Notes: generated by a model not told the origin, from the letters alone. DNA of 64,000 nt from Deltaproteobacteria bacterium HGW-Deltaproteobacteria-15 (GCA_002840535.1 PHBH01000014.1:1-64000); one strand, 5' to 3'. Shown: positions 1-7,557, counted from the first letter of the stretch. Numbers and translations: made by a program.

Positions 1-52
1 GTAGGCTTTGTCAGAGGTCATCTTTTTTACGACTGACCCCGCACAAACTGCG

Positions 53-79
53 CCAGGGGTTTTTCGACAGCCTCAACGG
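53..79. repeat. 27-bp direct repeat, copy 1
   Basis: An exact 27-bp match to 4711-4737. Both copies end inside the left core (CCTCAAC) of an attC-like site, so the repeat abuts or includes the end of a cassette. A partial inverted copy of its TTTTTCGACAG part sits at about 4632-4642. Confidence 0.85.
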
Positions 80-127
80 GACGGCTCACCGCGCGCCGGA
101 GGCGTCCGGTGGAGCCGTGGGTTCGGC
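71..127 (-). other. attC-like cassette recombination site
   Basis: The left core is CCTCAAC (71-77) and the right core GTTCGGC (121-127). Between them ACGGCTCACCG pairs imperfectly with CGGTGGAGCCGT. It lies just 3' of the minus-strand gene at 137-850, as expected for a cassette. Confidence 0.6.
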
Positions 128-136
128 ACTAACGCC

Positions 137-850
137 TTACAGGTGAACGAGCCTAAGCACTGAGACCTCCGGGAGCCCGGCTTCTCTGGGCGTGGCTTCG
201 ACCAGAGCAGCAAATGATGCTGACAAGTTCCTTGCGGCTGACTGCCTGCGCAAGAGATCGAGGCGCTCCGTCATAACGCGTGCCGCCGCCATAGTCCCGA
301 GACCGCGAATTCCGGCGGCCAGCCATATTCTGTTTCCATCTCTCGACCATGGATTACTCAGGGCAGCTGCTATTCCATAATCCCTCTTTGGCCCGTCAAT
401 CATAGGATGCGCTAAATCTCCGGAGCTGTCCACAATTCTCCAAGAGCCATCAACCGACGCGAAGCAAAACGGCAGTGGATTAGCTTCGAAGAGTGACTTT
501 GTTACTGAGTTGCCTACCGGGCCACAAACAAGAAACATGTCTTCGGTCATCGCATCGCGCGATACTGAATGGTGTAAAACCAACCTGGCTTCGACTCCTC
601 GACGTAGCAAGGCGGCCTGGACCAACCCTTGCGCAACGGAATCTTCATAGGTACTCGCAATCCCGTCTGCGAATGTATGTGGTTGCGTCGGGCAAATGAT
701 TCTTACGGTTGACTCTGGGGGTCGTGGCAGGTGATACAGATCTCGAAAGGCTTTATCGCTCAAGGCGTGTCGCAGACTCTGTATTCCCCAGTGGCAAGCA
801 GCACCTGTGGCTGCAAAAAGAGCATGAGTGAGGATAGCCTCTAGTTCCAC
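137..850 (-). CDS. cassette-borne hypothetical protein
   Basis: A 237-aa protein of unrecognised family. The GTG start is supported by an AAGGAGG ribosome-binding site about 7 nt upstream. The N-terminus is mildly hydrophobic. The body contains an LVCGPVGNSVT segment, then KRDYGIAAALSNPW, then a Gly-rich tail IRGLGTMAAARVM. This Gly/nucleotide-pocket look is seen but I cannot name a family. The gene is followed by an attC-like site at 71-127 and preceded by another at 873-940, so it is the cargo of a single-gene cassette. No promoter is visible, and cassette genes are usually read from an upstream integron promoter. The ORF is convincing; its function is unknown. Confidence 0.75.
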   Translation of the reverse strand: MELEAILTHALFAATGAACHWGIQSLRHALSDKAFRDLYHLPRPPESTVRIICPTQPHTFADGIASTYEDSVAQGLVQAALLRRGVEARLVLHHSVSRDAMTEDMFLVCGPVGNSVTKSLFEANPLPFCFASVDGSWRIVDSSGDLAHPMIDGPKRDYGIAAALSNPWSRDGNRIWLAAGIRGLGTMAAARVMTERLDLLRRQSAARNLSASFAALVEATPREAGLPEVSVLRLVHL

Positions 851-872
851 GGAGAGTACCTCCTTTTGTATT

Positions 873-940
873 GCCGAACGCCAGGGGTAACAGGTGCGCG
901 GCGTCTTTTCCGCGCATCCTTGTTCAGCCCTATGTTAGCA
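873..940 (-). other. attC-like cassette recombination site
   Basis: The cores are GCCGAAC (873-879) and GTTAGCA (934-940). The interior is strongly palindromic: GGGGTAACAGGTGCGCGG can pair with CCGCGCATCCTTGTTCAGCCC, with the few unpaired bases typical of attC hairpins. The stop of the next gene lies 5 bp outside. Confidence 0.75.
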
Positions 941-944
941 ATAG

Positions 945-1763
945 TCAGTCCCACTCCGGCGGCCCGTAGTCTATACCCATAATCTGATCGAAGGCCAAGC
1001 CGCCTACAATTGTTCCTACAGAGGTGAGCATTACACCAGCGAGCCCTTCATCCCAATGCATTTGTAGGCAGTCAACAACAGCGAGATCATTTAGTGTTTC
1101 ACCAATGCAGTTTGTTCCGCCTTTCATTTGCAGTAGTACCTCTAAGTCCCGGTTCGATGTAGGATCGTAGCTGGCACATCCGATCGCGACCAGATGTTGA
1201 GCGTCGATCTTCTTGAACTCAAATTCCATAAAGTGATTGAGAAAGACTTCAAGCCAGCGTCTGTAATCGGATACCGGCAGTGGGTGGCGTGGACGACTGA
1301 GTTCTATGAATTCGCACAGAGCCAACAGCATCAATTGTCGGCGAGTGCATTTCGAAATTGCGTTAGACGCTAGCTGCGATGCCAGTGCAAGTATACCCTC
1401 GCTCTCAGAGGCCAGCCTTGCTGCGACTAGACGCGCCAATAAATCGTGTTTGACATCGTCATCGGTCTGTGCCGCATTGAGGATTGAATCCTGGAGCAGG
1501 GCAGAAAATTGAGGATGCTTTTCATTTGCAGTTACACGCTTTCTGTTAACCTTATGTCGATCCTCGAGTGATTTAACGCGAACTGCGAGCTGCTGGATAA
1601 AACGAGCAGCGTTTTCTCGAGCTTGCTGTTGTGCCTCAGCGGCATGGGAACCAAAGCGTTCTCGAAGCCATCGCTCCCCGCTATCCCACGCCTTTTCGAC
1701 AAACTTTCCAGCTACCCCGCCTACAGCGGCGCTCATTGCAATCAAGGAAAGAGGATCAGGCAT
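945..1763 (-). CDS. cassette-borne hypothetical protein with N-terminal amphipathic region
   Basis: A 272-aa protein. The ATG start has a GGGGGAAG ribosome-binding site. The N-terminus is Gly/Ala rich (SAAVGGVAGKFVEKAWDSGERWL). A long helical, charged region follows (about residues 40-100), then a helical middle with QASNAISKCTRRQLMLLALCEFI-type heptads and a C-terminal segment with VMLTSVGTIVGGLAFDQI. The domain order recalls small DUF-type proteins in defence or mobile contexts, but I cannot assign a family. It is bounded by attC-like sites at 873-940 and 1780-1866, so it is one cassette. The function is unknown. Confidence 0.75.
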   Translation of the reverse strand: MPDPLSLIAMSAAVGGVAGKFVEKAWDSGERWLRERFGSHAAEAQQQARENAARFIQQLAVRVKSLEDRHKVNRKRVTANEKHPQFSALLQDSILNAAQTDDDVKHDLLARLVAARLASESEGILALASQLASNAISKCTRRQLMLLALCEFIELSRPRHPLPVSDYRRWLEVFLNHFMEFEFKKIDAQHLVAIGCASYDPTSNRDLEVLLQMKGGTNCIGETLNDLAVVDCLQMHWDEGLAGVMLTSVGTIVGGLAFDQIMGIDYGPPEWD

Positions 1764-1779
1764 GTGATTCTTCCCCCTC

Positions 1780-1866
1780 TGCTAACGGTGGCAATAAGGC
1801 GCGGGTGCAAACAGGATTGCCACAACCGCCTAGCCTTCACCCGTCGCCTTGATTGCCGTGTTAACT
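1780..1866 (-). other. attC-like cassette recombination site
   Basis: The cores are TGCTAAC (1780-1786) and GTTAACT (1860-1866). Arms CGGTGGCAATAAGGCGCGGGTG and CACCCGTCGCCTTGATTGCCG pair almost throughout. The TAA stop of the next gene (1861-1863) lies inside the right core, a common cassette arrangement. This is one of the clearest sites in the array. Confidence 0.8.
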
Positions 1867-2634
1867 TTCATCCCCAGGTACTGCGATCATACCCGTGAGT
1901 TGTTGCATTGGAATTGGCTGAAGATGATCAAGATGGTACTTGCCTTGAAGATACCTCAGAATGTCTTCAGAATGCTTCCTGTCTATACTGCAGTCGGCTA
2001 TCATCACATCTGCAGATTGCCTCTCCAACTTATGCGGATCACAGAGCCCTTTGGACATAGCCACCGTAAGCTCAGAGGCCCTAAATTCTTCAACTCGAGG
2101 GGATAAGGTATTTATGCAAAGCTGAGCACTATTGAGATATGTGAGGATTGCACCATCGAGGAACTCCCGCCACGAGAAAAAGGCACTATCATGAAAATAG
2201 TAGCACGTTATTACATTGTCCCTTCTAATACTTATGAGTTTTTCAGTTCCAAAGATGGTTGAATGGAATCTCCTGTTATGAAGTTCTGGGTCTTCGCCAG
2301 CGGAATGTATCCAAATGATATGATAGGTCCTCTTCTCTGGGTCGTGATCAAGTATTTGCCCCACGCCTTTTCGAATGATACCAGCTAGTCGGTTACGGGG
2401 ACCTATGGGAATTCTTTTTGAAACCAACTCCCCTCTTTTCAGGGCTGCCTCATCATTCAGTATTTCGAGGGGGTCATCACTCTTTATTTTCAGTTCAATT
2501 GTGTAGCGGCTCGTCTTGCCTATGACATCGAAGTCAGGCGACTGGCCGTCACCCTTTTCGGGAATATCTCGGACCTCCAAACCAAGCTGGTTTAGGAACT
2601 TCCTCGCGGCGGCTTTGAATTCCGATTCATTCAT
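1861..2634 (-). CDS. PD-(D/E)xK-like nuclease family protein (cassette-borne)
   Basis: A 257-aa protein. The N-terminal part reads like a restriction-endonuclease fold: an initial helix (SEFKAAARKFLNQLGLEV), then SPDFDVIG, a strand, and TIELKIK. This gives the D-x(n)-ExK spacing of PD-(D/E)xK nucleases (Asp near residue 34, Glu/Lys near 47-49). The C-terminal half (about 150-257) is unassigned. I see no DNA-binding domain or methylase partner, so a stand-alone nuclease or a catalytically inactive homologue are both possible. The stop codon overlaps the attC-like site, and the gene fills one cassette. The fold assignment is inferred from motif spacing only. Confidence 0.6.
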   Translation of the reverse strand: MNESEFKAAARKFLNQLGLEVRDIPEKGDGQSPDFDVIGKTSRYTIELKIKSDDPLEILNDEAALKRGELVSKRIPIGPRNRLAGIIRKGVGQILDHDPEKRTYHIIWIHSAGEDPELHNRRFHSTIFGTEKLISIRRDNVITCYYFHDSAFFSWREFLDGAILTYLNSAQLCINTLSPRVEEFRASELTVAMSKGLCDPHKLERQSADVMIADCSIDRKHSEDILRYLQGKYHLDHLQPIPMQQLTGMIAVPGDES

Positions 2635-2642
2635 AATTTAGA

Positions 2643-2706
2643 AATTAACTTTGCCATAACCGGCGCGGAGCATCGCGGAGCGTCCGCGTTTATGGCAGTG
2701 TTATAT
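2643..2706 (-). other. attC-like cassette recombination site
   Basis: The cores are AATTAAC (2643-2649) and GTTATAT (2700-2706). The inner arms TGCCATAACCGGCGCGGA and TCCGCGTTTATGGCA pair with small bulges. It closes the cassette that carries the genes at 2713-2979 and 3014-3535. Confidence 0.75.
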
Positions 2707-2712
2707 ATTTTC

Positions 2713-2979
2713 TTAGAACAGACCGATAACTGACACCCACAGTTTGTATAGCGTTTCTAGCAGGTGGCCCCACTTTAGTGAAAGCAAAACGCTTATGAGG
2801 GCGAAAGCAATTGAAACCCATGCCAGCTTGTAGGACGCTCTTAATTCAATATTTACAGGACCAATGATCTGACGGCGGACAGACTCAATATTCTTTTCGA
2901 GTATCTCTAGATCTCCCGTGACATTAACAAGATCGGTGCAAATTGTATCCAACTTGGTTGATCCGAGCTCAATTTGCAC
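2713..2979 (-). CDS. small single-pass membrane protein (cassette-borne)
   Basis: An 88-aa ORF from a GTG at 2979. It has an N-terminal helical segment (residues about 10-40, LVNVTGDLEILEKNIESVRRQI) and one hydrophobic stretch (LAWVSIAFALISVLLSL), so it is probably a membrane-anchored coiled-coil peptide. The start is uncertain. The frame is open further upstream, and a strong AGGAGG overlapping the end of the gene at 3014-3535 suggests translational coupling to a start I cannot identify. No attC-like site separates it from that gene, so the two probably travel as one two-gene cassette. The function is unknown. Confidence 0.5.
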   Translation of the reverse strand: MQIELGSTKLDTICTDLVNVTGDLEILEKNIESVRRQIIGPVNIELRASYKLAWVSIAFALISVLLSLKWGHLLETLYKLWVSVIGLF

Positions 2980-3013
2980 TTTCCGAAGTGCTTCTACTAT
3001 TGCACTTACCTTG

Positions 3014-3535
3014 CTAAGGGGTCCTCCTTTGATTATTGCTTTTCGGTATTGAGCTAAGAATCCTTTTTTCTAGTACAATTTCGGCATCCAACTTTGGTGG
3101 AGTATCGTTCTCATAGGCTTCTACTTCGACTATATGGACGCTGTCATTCCTGGAGTTGTGCCGACCATAGACGCGGATATAACGGGTTTTTATTCCACTA
3201 TGAAATAGAAATTGTTGCCACCCGTTATATCCATTCTCGCCTGTGTCGTAAGCTACGTTGTAGAATTCCCCATCAAGAGACGTTTCTAAACGATACCTGT
3301 ATTTTCTGCTGTCACGTGATACGCCCGCCTTTCCCATTCCGTCCCAGAGCAAGAATCTGATGCATTTGACAACATACTGTTTTTCAAGATCGACCGTCAG
3401 AGAGCCTGGCCATTTGAAGTAGGAATACGTCCTGCTTTCGACGCTTCCCTTGTACCCAGTAATTACTCCGTTTGTGGCAACGTCCGGGTTGCCGACTTCC
3501 TTCTCAAGCACCTGCTTTCCTAAAGCAAGGTTCAT
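3014..3535 (-). CDS. F5/8-type C (discoidin-like) domain protein
   Basis: A 173-aa protein that is almost entirely one discoidin (galactose-binding-like) domain. It starts with NLALGKQV, the typical NLA opening of the fold, includes SLTVDLEKQYVVKCIRFLLW, YRYRLETSLDG and ends TRYIRVYGRHNS..VHIVEVEAYE. No signal peptide is visible, which is unusual for a fold generally found outside the cell. The start was set to the ATG at 3535, with a GAGGAA ribosome-binding site, because the longer in-frame ORF to 3637 runs through an attC-like site. It shares its cassette with the small membrane protein at 2713-2979. Confidence 0.75.
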   Translation of the reverse strand: MNLALGKQVLEKEVGNPDVATNGVITGYKGSVESRTYSYFKWPGSLTVDLEKQYVVKCIRFLLWDGMGKAGVSRDSRKYRYRLETSLDGEFYNVAYDTGENGYNGWQQFLFHSGIKTRYIRVYGRHNSRNDSVHIVEVEAYENDTPPKLDAEIVLEKRILSSIPKSNNQRRTP

Positions 3536-3562
3536 AATCGATTCCTCAGCAAGGTTTCTAAA

Positions 3563-3648
3563 ATATAACGTTTCGTGTGAGAGGCGCGTGAACGCATGTT
3601 TTTCAAAACCCCGATGTTTCCCGCGTCCTCTCCACACGATGGTTATCT
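3563..3648 (-). other. attC-like cassette recombination site
   Basis: The cores are ATATAAC (3563-3569) and GTTATCT (3642-3648). The arms CGTGTGAGAGGCGCG and CGCGTCCTCTCCACACG pair with one bulge. The stop codon of the gene at 3643-4191 sits in the right core. Confidence 0.75.
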
Positions 3649-4191
3649 GATATTTGTCCTTATATATTCAAACACTTCTTCGAGTAGCTGTTGAACTTTA
3701 GCCCTTGTTAAAAAGCCAGCCATTGGCAAGAATTCATTGTCCATCTCGATAGTAATGGTTAAATTTGACCAACTAACTGGCAATTTTGGTTTATCATAAT
3801 CTCGAAAACGGAATTTAAAATCATGTGAGAGGCTATTTCTCACCATGCGCAAAAACCTGTACCAAGGTGCTTGCAACAGAATTTCTTTTTCTTCATCTGT
3901 GACAAGCTCTACTTTCAGCATTTCAAAAGTTTCTTTCAGGCAATTTCTCAGAACTGATTTTCTTAATTCATTTGAAGAGTGCTTCAGCAGTTCATAATCA
4001 TTGAAAATATACTTGATGTATGCAAACTGCTGTGCTTCTGGATGACCAGAAATATGAGCATAGCATTCTTCGAATGTGTCAGGGGCATTTTCAGCAGCTA
4101 ACAGCAAGATGCCCGCCTGTGTTAAGGCATAGTTGTTTTTAATTGTTTGCAGGCAACCTAAAACCTTTTCTTTGGTTGTTGTAGATGCCAT
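3643..4191 (-). CDS. HEPN-motif helical protein (cassette-borne)
   Basis: A 182-aa, almost all-helical protein. Near residue 135 it has MVRNSLSHDF, matching the R-N-x(3)-H signature of HEPN-domain ribonucleases and toxins. The rest (LLAAENAPDTFEECYAHISG, FAYIKYIFNDYELLKHSSNELRKSVLRNCLKETFEML) fits the long helices that precede this motif. HEPN proteins often act as RNA-cleaving toxins or abortive-infection effectors, commonly with a nucleotidyltransferase partner; no partner is adjacent here. It is flanked by attC-like sites at 3563-3648 and 4202-4286. The HEPN assignment is inference from one motif plus helical content. Confidence 0.6.
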   Translation of the reverse strand: MASTTTKEKVLGCLQTIKNNYALTQAGILLLAAENAPDTFEECYAHISGHPEAQQFAYIKYIFNDYELLKHSSNELRKSVLRNCLKETFEMLKVELVTDEEKEILLQAPWYRFLRMVRNSLSHDFKFRFRDYDKPKLPVSWSNLTITIEMDNEFLPMAGFLTRAKVQQLLEEVFEYIRTNIR

Positions 4192-4201
4192 TTCTTTTCA
4201 C

Positions 4202-4286
4202 AGATAACGAAAAGCCAAGCCGCACGGCCACCGTGGTCTCCATAACCGCCGCGGGTTCCCGTGTCGGCTTTAACGACATGTTGGGA
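4202..4286 (-). other. attC-like cassette recombination site
   Basis: The cores are AGATAAC (4202-4208) and GTTGGGA (4280-4286). The outer arms AAAGCCAAGCCGCACGG and CCCGTGTCGGCTTT pair partially. The inner part CGGCCACCGTGG has its own short hairpin. It is weaker than its neighbours but in the right place. Confidence 0.55.
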
Positions 4287-4289
4287 TCT

Positions 4290-4616
4290 CTATTTCTTCC
4301 TTCTCTCCGCCTTGCGACCTTTCCTTCGGTTCTGGTGTTGAGGATTTGAAATCATTTCTGCTTTGGTCTTCCAGTACCTGATTCCCGGAGCACCACCTTG
4401 ACACTCGGGGCACCACCTTTCGTGAATGTCAGTCCCATTTGCACCATACACATAGCCGCAGACGGTACATTCGACCTTGTACGCATACTGCTGATTATCG
4501 GTCCCCCGCACCCCGCAGTGACCACAGCACTGCTGATCATTTGGATTGAGGTAGCCGATCTCAACAGTTTCCGCGCTTCCACTCTGCCATTCAACGGGGA
4601 AACGGTCTTCTTTCAT
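4290..4616 (-). CDS. zinc-ribbon protein (cassette-borne)
   Basis: A 108-aa protein with two Cys pairs of zinc-ribbon type: QQCCGHCG near residue 30 and VECTVCGYVYG near 51, then a third pair RWCPECQG near 70. The C-terminus is very basic (QNRRKGRKAERRKK), suggesting nucleic-acid binding. The start was set to the ATG at 4616, which has GGGAGAGAG upstream. The longer frame to 4691 has no ribosome-binding site and runs into the repeat-bearing spacer. Function is unknown beyond probable metal binding. Confidence 0.65.
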   Translation of the reverse strand: MKEDRFPVEWQSGSAETVEIGYLNPNDQQCCGHCGVRGTDNQQYAYKVECTVCGYVYGANGTDIHERWCPECQGGAPGIRYWKTKAEMISNPQHQNRRKGRKAERRKK

Positions 4617-4710
4617 TTGATTCTCTCTCCCAACGAGACTGTCGAAAAAGTGTTCACCGTTCCAGAATGTAAACTTTCCGAGGCCACCCAACCATTCGGC
4701 GCATGGAGAT

Positions 4711-4737
4711 CCAGGGGTTTTTCGACAGCCTCAACGG
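4711..4737. repeat. 27-bp direct repeat, copy 2
   Basis: Identical over 27 bp to 53-79. It ends in the left core of the attC-like site at 4729-4798. With the inverted TGTCGAAAAA at 4635-4644 it flanks about 70 bp of unexplained spacer between two cassettes. Confidence 0.85.
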
Positions 4738-4798
4738 CGGGCATCAGCGGTAGGCAAGCGCCTTTTCTTGCCGTATCCACTGAATGCCCTTGTTAGGC
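4729..4798 (-). other. attC-like cassette recombination site
   Basis: The cores are CCTCAAC (4729-4735) and GTTAGGC (4792-4798, a perfect GTTRRRY). The arms GGGCATCAGCGGTAGGCAAG and CTTGCCGTATCCACTGAATGCCC pair nearly throughout. The stop of the HNH gene lies in the right core. A site with the same outer arm occurs at 63515-63574. Confidence 0.85.
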
Positions 4799-5647
4799 TT
4801 GCTTTCTCCTCATCAAGGATCGAATATTGCCCATTTCGAGCCACGGTCTACGCCTATGTAGCATTCTGTGACAATTCGAGCACACCATAGCAAAATCACT
4901 GGGTTTGGTCTTTACCACAGCTGTGCTTTCAGAAAGAGGAACGCAGTGATGGGCTTCGATATAGCCTACCCCAATCCGGCCGTACCTTTCCCGGAATGAA
5001 AATCCACAAATCTCGCATTTCAAAAAGGGATCTGCTGTAACCCGCTGTGTCTTTGCTATCCGGATCACTGTCTGATTCCTCTCTCGAGATTTGTGATAAC
5101 GATAGGCCTCTTTCCCTTCAGGAAAGTCCTTCTCATCTTCATCAGTAAAGGACTTGCTGGTGGGAGATCTGAATAGAGATATGTATGTTTGTTCGCTAAT
5201 AGGCAGAACCGTTGGCTGGCCAAATACCTGCCTATTGAACTTTATATCTCTGGGCTCATCATGCCAGTCAACATCAAGGAAATTTTCAAATTTGTAATCG
5301 GCAGGCATCGCTCTACTCTTCTTCAGATCGTAGTAAGCAGCTTTTCGCACTGTTCCAATCGCCGCCACTTCCGACAGCCCGCGACGAGCAACTACGACGT
5401 GACCCCTTTTTATTCCATGATAAAAATTCCAGATCATTCTATGAATAATTCTTTGGCTTCTTTGGGACCGATCCGTCTCACGTTGCTGAATAGCCCTCAA
5501 GAGTGCATCCTCAGATAGATGGGAGGGATCTCGCCCAATTCCCCATCCCAGAGTAATATGTCCGTTTTGAAGATTCCAATGCCATACCCTTTCCCACTGT
5601 TCGGCGTAGCGTCGCTCGTAAGGGGCGATAGCCCAGTATTTCGTCAC
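4793..5647 (-). CDS. HNH endonuclease (cassette-borne)
   Basis: A 284-aa protein. The C-terminal third is an HNH/McrA-type nuclease: CEICGF near residue 213, then YIEAHHCVPLSE (the catalytic His pair) and MVCSNCHRMLHRRRP, so the four zinc Cys and the H-N-H residues are all present. The N-terminal about 200 residues (YWAIAPYERRYAEQWERVWHWNLQNGHITLGW) look like a separate recognition domain that I cannot name; this architecture is common in modification-dependent or phage-directed nucleases. It uses a GTG start with AAGGAGGAGGAA upstream. It forms a single-gene cassette with the attC-like site at 4729-4798. Confidence 0.8.
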   Translation of the reverse strand: MTKYWAIAPYERRYAEQWERVWHWNLQNGHITLGWGIGRDPSHLSEDALLRAIQQRETDRSQRSQRIIHRMIWNFYHGIKRGHVVVARRGLSEVAAIGTVRKAAYYDLKKSRAMPADYKFENFLDVDWHDEPRDIKFNRQVFGQPTVLPISEQTYISLFRSPTSKSFTDEDEKDFPEGKEAYRYHKSRERNQTVIRIAKTQRVTADPFLKCEICGFSFRERYGRIGVGYIEAHHCVPLSESTAVVKTKPSDFAMVCSNCHRMLHRRRPWLEMGNIRSLMRRKQA

Positions 5648-5745
5648 TTCCTCCTCCTTCTAGGCCTTAACCCAACTTCCTGAGAGTCGAAAAGCTCAGT
5701 GGTTCCAAGCATCCACTGTAGCTATATATTCAGGCGCTGGAAGCA
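5648..5745. other. cassette junction without a clear attC
   Basis: This spacer between the HNH and lipoprotein genes has a CCTTAAC left core (about 5665) and a short CCTGAG/CTCAG hairpin, but I could not find a convincing right core or long arms. It may be a degraded attC or a junction of another kind. Confidence 0.4.
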
Positions 5746-6867
5746 TCATTGTGCCAGATCTGAGAGAACGACTTTAACTTTTTTGGACCATTCATGTGGA
5801 GCATCATCTGCTTTCACACCAAATCTTCTACTGTAATTCGGCTTTAACGGCACCGCATCAGATCCGTGACTTTTCTCAGTAACGTAAACGGGGTGATATG
5901 ACTTCTCATGCACCGGATTTCCACTCTTGTCGAGAAAGTAAATAGTAATACCTACCTTAGAAAGCGCTACATCGCTGTTATTCTTAACCTCACCAAAAAC
6001 CCCTACTCCACCGTAAAGCCCCTCACCAACGGAGATATTGGTAATTGCTACCCGATCTTTATTCCCTTCATAGAACCTTAGCTTCTGGATCTGTTCCCCT
6101 AAATATTTTAGATTGCTCTTTGCACGCCAATCGTCACCGAGAGATAACGCGTCCTTGTACTTTGCCTCAGCCGATAACAGATTTGACTTCATCGACTCCA
6201 AGACTGAGCCTTCAATAGGGCCCAGCATACTCAGACTTGGCACCAACTCTTCTGCATCTGCGACAAGTGTGTCGATCTTCTTCTTAGTACCTAAGTCCAG
6301 AAATACTCTCCATCCTTCCTTTTCCTTGACCAATTTATAGGATGACGTATTCTTTTTCACTTGCCGTTCAGGCGACTGCAAATAGGCTATCACCTTCTGC
6401 TCTAACTCAGGTGTGACGGTCTTTCTCAACTGTGCGCTAAGGGAAGCAGAAAGTATCGGCAGGGACATCTCGACTTCCAGCATTGCGACGCTGCCTTCGA
6501 TGGTACTACTCGTCACTTCGTACGAAACAGCCTGCATCATAGCCGCAATTAGTTCAGGGGAAATGTGTTGGTCGCCTTTTGTGGACTGTAATAGATATTC
6601 TTCCTCGGAGATAGCTTCCCTGTCCTTGTTTGATAGCAGCCTGTAAGTCTCCCTTGATTTTCCCTCCACGCCAGCTCTCAGCTCTTCATTCAGATACCTT
6701 AGAAGTATTGCGTCAGGAGCAGGATCCATTGATCCTTTCACCTGTGCTTTAAGGTCAGCTCCAGATGGAACATCTTCCTTCAAGGCGTGACCATTGTTGT
6801 TGTCAGAGCAACCAGTAGCGGCCAATACCGTAACAATGACCAATAATTGCCAAGACTTGGATTTCAC
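5746..6867 (-). CDS. putative lipoprotein
   Basis: A 373-aa exported protein. The N-terminus is a lipoprotein signal (KSKSWQLLVIVTVLAATGCSDNNN, lipobox ATGC), so it is predicted to be anchored in a membrane facing the periplasm. The middle is helical and includes a region (about 90-200) resembling the DUF4878/NTF2-like lipoprotein style, with SYKLVKEKEGWRVFLDL. The C-terminal about 90 residues (ITNISVGEGLYGGVGVFGEVKNNSD) look like an Ig-like domain of the FxLYD sort. The GTG start has an AGGAGGAGA ribosome-binding site. It lies inside the cassette array but its 3' attC is not clear. The function is unknown. Confidence 0.7.
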   Translation of the reverse strand: MKSKSWQLLVIVTVLAATGCSDNNNGHALKEDVPSGADLKAQVKGSMDPAPDAILLRYLNEELRAGVEGKSRETYRLLSNKDREAISEEEYLLQSTKGDQHISPELIAAMMQAVSYEVTSSTIEGSVAMLEVEMSLPILSASLSAQLRKTVTPELEQKVIAYLQSPERQVKKNTSSYKLVKEKEGWRVFLDLGTKKKIDTLVADAEELVPSLSMLGPIEGSVLESMKSNLLSAEAKYKDALSLGDDWRAKSNLKYLGEQIQKLRFYEGNKDRVAITNISVGEGLYGGVGVFGEVKNNSDVALSKVGITIYFLDKSGNPVHEKSYHPVYVTEKSHGSDAVPLKPNYSRRFGVKADDAPHEWSKKVKVVLSDLAQ

Positions 6868-6889
6868 AGACCTCTCCTCCTGAGTGACA

Positions 6890-7020
6890 GCCTAACGGGG
6901 AAGTGAGCGGCCGGGCGGTGTCACCAAGGAAGCCTTCGCCGCCAGCACTCACTACCTGAAAAGGCACATGCTTTGAAACGGCACCTGAATAGCCCGGTCC
7001 TCTCCACTGTCGTGTTGGCC
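6890..7020 (-). other. attC-like cassette recombination site (long form)
   Basis: The cores are GCCTAAC (6890-6896) and GTTGGCC (7014-7020). The outer arms AGTGAGCGGCCGGGC and GCCCGGTCCTCTCCACT pair well, with about 70 bp between them. The 131-bp length is like the long attC sites of chromosomal integrons. Confidence 0.65.
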
Positions 7021-7026
7021 ACAGCA

Positions 7027-7542
7027 TTAAGGCCGGGCGACAGTTCCTTTAGGATATAGACACCACTCGTACAATCCTCTTGCAGAACTCGCCAACCCGA
7101 CCTTGTTCAAGGCAAACGAGACCTGGGAAAATATAGCTGCTGCAATCTTTCTGACTGGTCTTGTTTGATTGTATTCCACTCCCCTCTGCAACGAATGCTG
7201 AAGCAACTTCAGATTTTGTTCTCGTTCAAGCGAGTCCTTCGTACCTGGGACATTCTCCACAAGGGTATCGAAGATTCCTCGCCACATTATTTGCCACCCC
7301 TCCATTTCTGTCTTTGCCACCGTATTCGGAGTATCCGCGGGGGAAAACAGCCACTCAGCCTGCCAGAAACCCAATTGGTCACATGCAAGGTTGAGTACCT
7401 GGTGCAGGGAAGTGAGAGGGATAGAAGAATCACCTTCTCTGAGAATTCGTTCAAATTCTAGATACTGTACGCCCATGCACCCACTGGTAAGTGCACCAAG
7501 CCGGGACAGAAGATCGCTTTCTGAGGAAGGATCAGTGTTCAT
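7027..7542 (-). CDS. cassette-borne hypothetical protein
   Basis: A 171-aa soluble protein with no family I recognise. It contains QVLNLACDQLGFWQAEWLFSP, a Trp-rich EGWQIMWRGIFDTLVENVPG and a helical tail RKIAAAIFSQVSFALNKVG. The start was set to the ATG at 7542 with AAGGAAA upstream; a TTG at 7563 would run into the adjacent attC-like site. It lies between attC-like sites at 6890-7020 and 7558-7620 and is the cassette nearest the IS91 insertion. The function is unknown. Confidence 0.7.
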   Translation of the reverse strand: MNTDPSSESDLLSRLGALTSGCMGVQYLEFERILREGDSSIPLTSLHQVLNLACDQLGFWQAEWLFSPADTPNTVAKTEMEGWQIMWRGIFDTLVENVPGTKDSLEREQNLKLLQHSLQRGVEYNQTRPVRKIAAAIFSQVSFALNKVGLASSARGLYEWCLYPKGTVARP

Positions 7543-7557
7543 GACTTTTTTCCTTGC

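Noticed and set aside
3536-3637. N-terminal extension of the discoidin-domain ORF
   Set aside because: It would translate through an attC-like palindrome; the ATG at 3535 has a good ribosome-binding site and begins at the domain.
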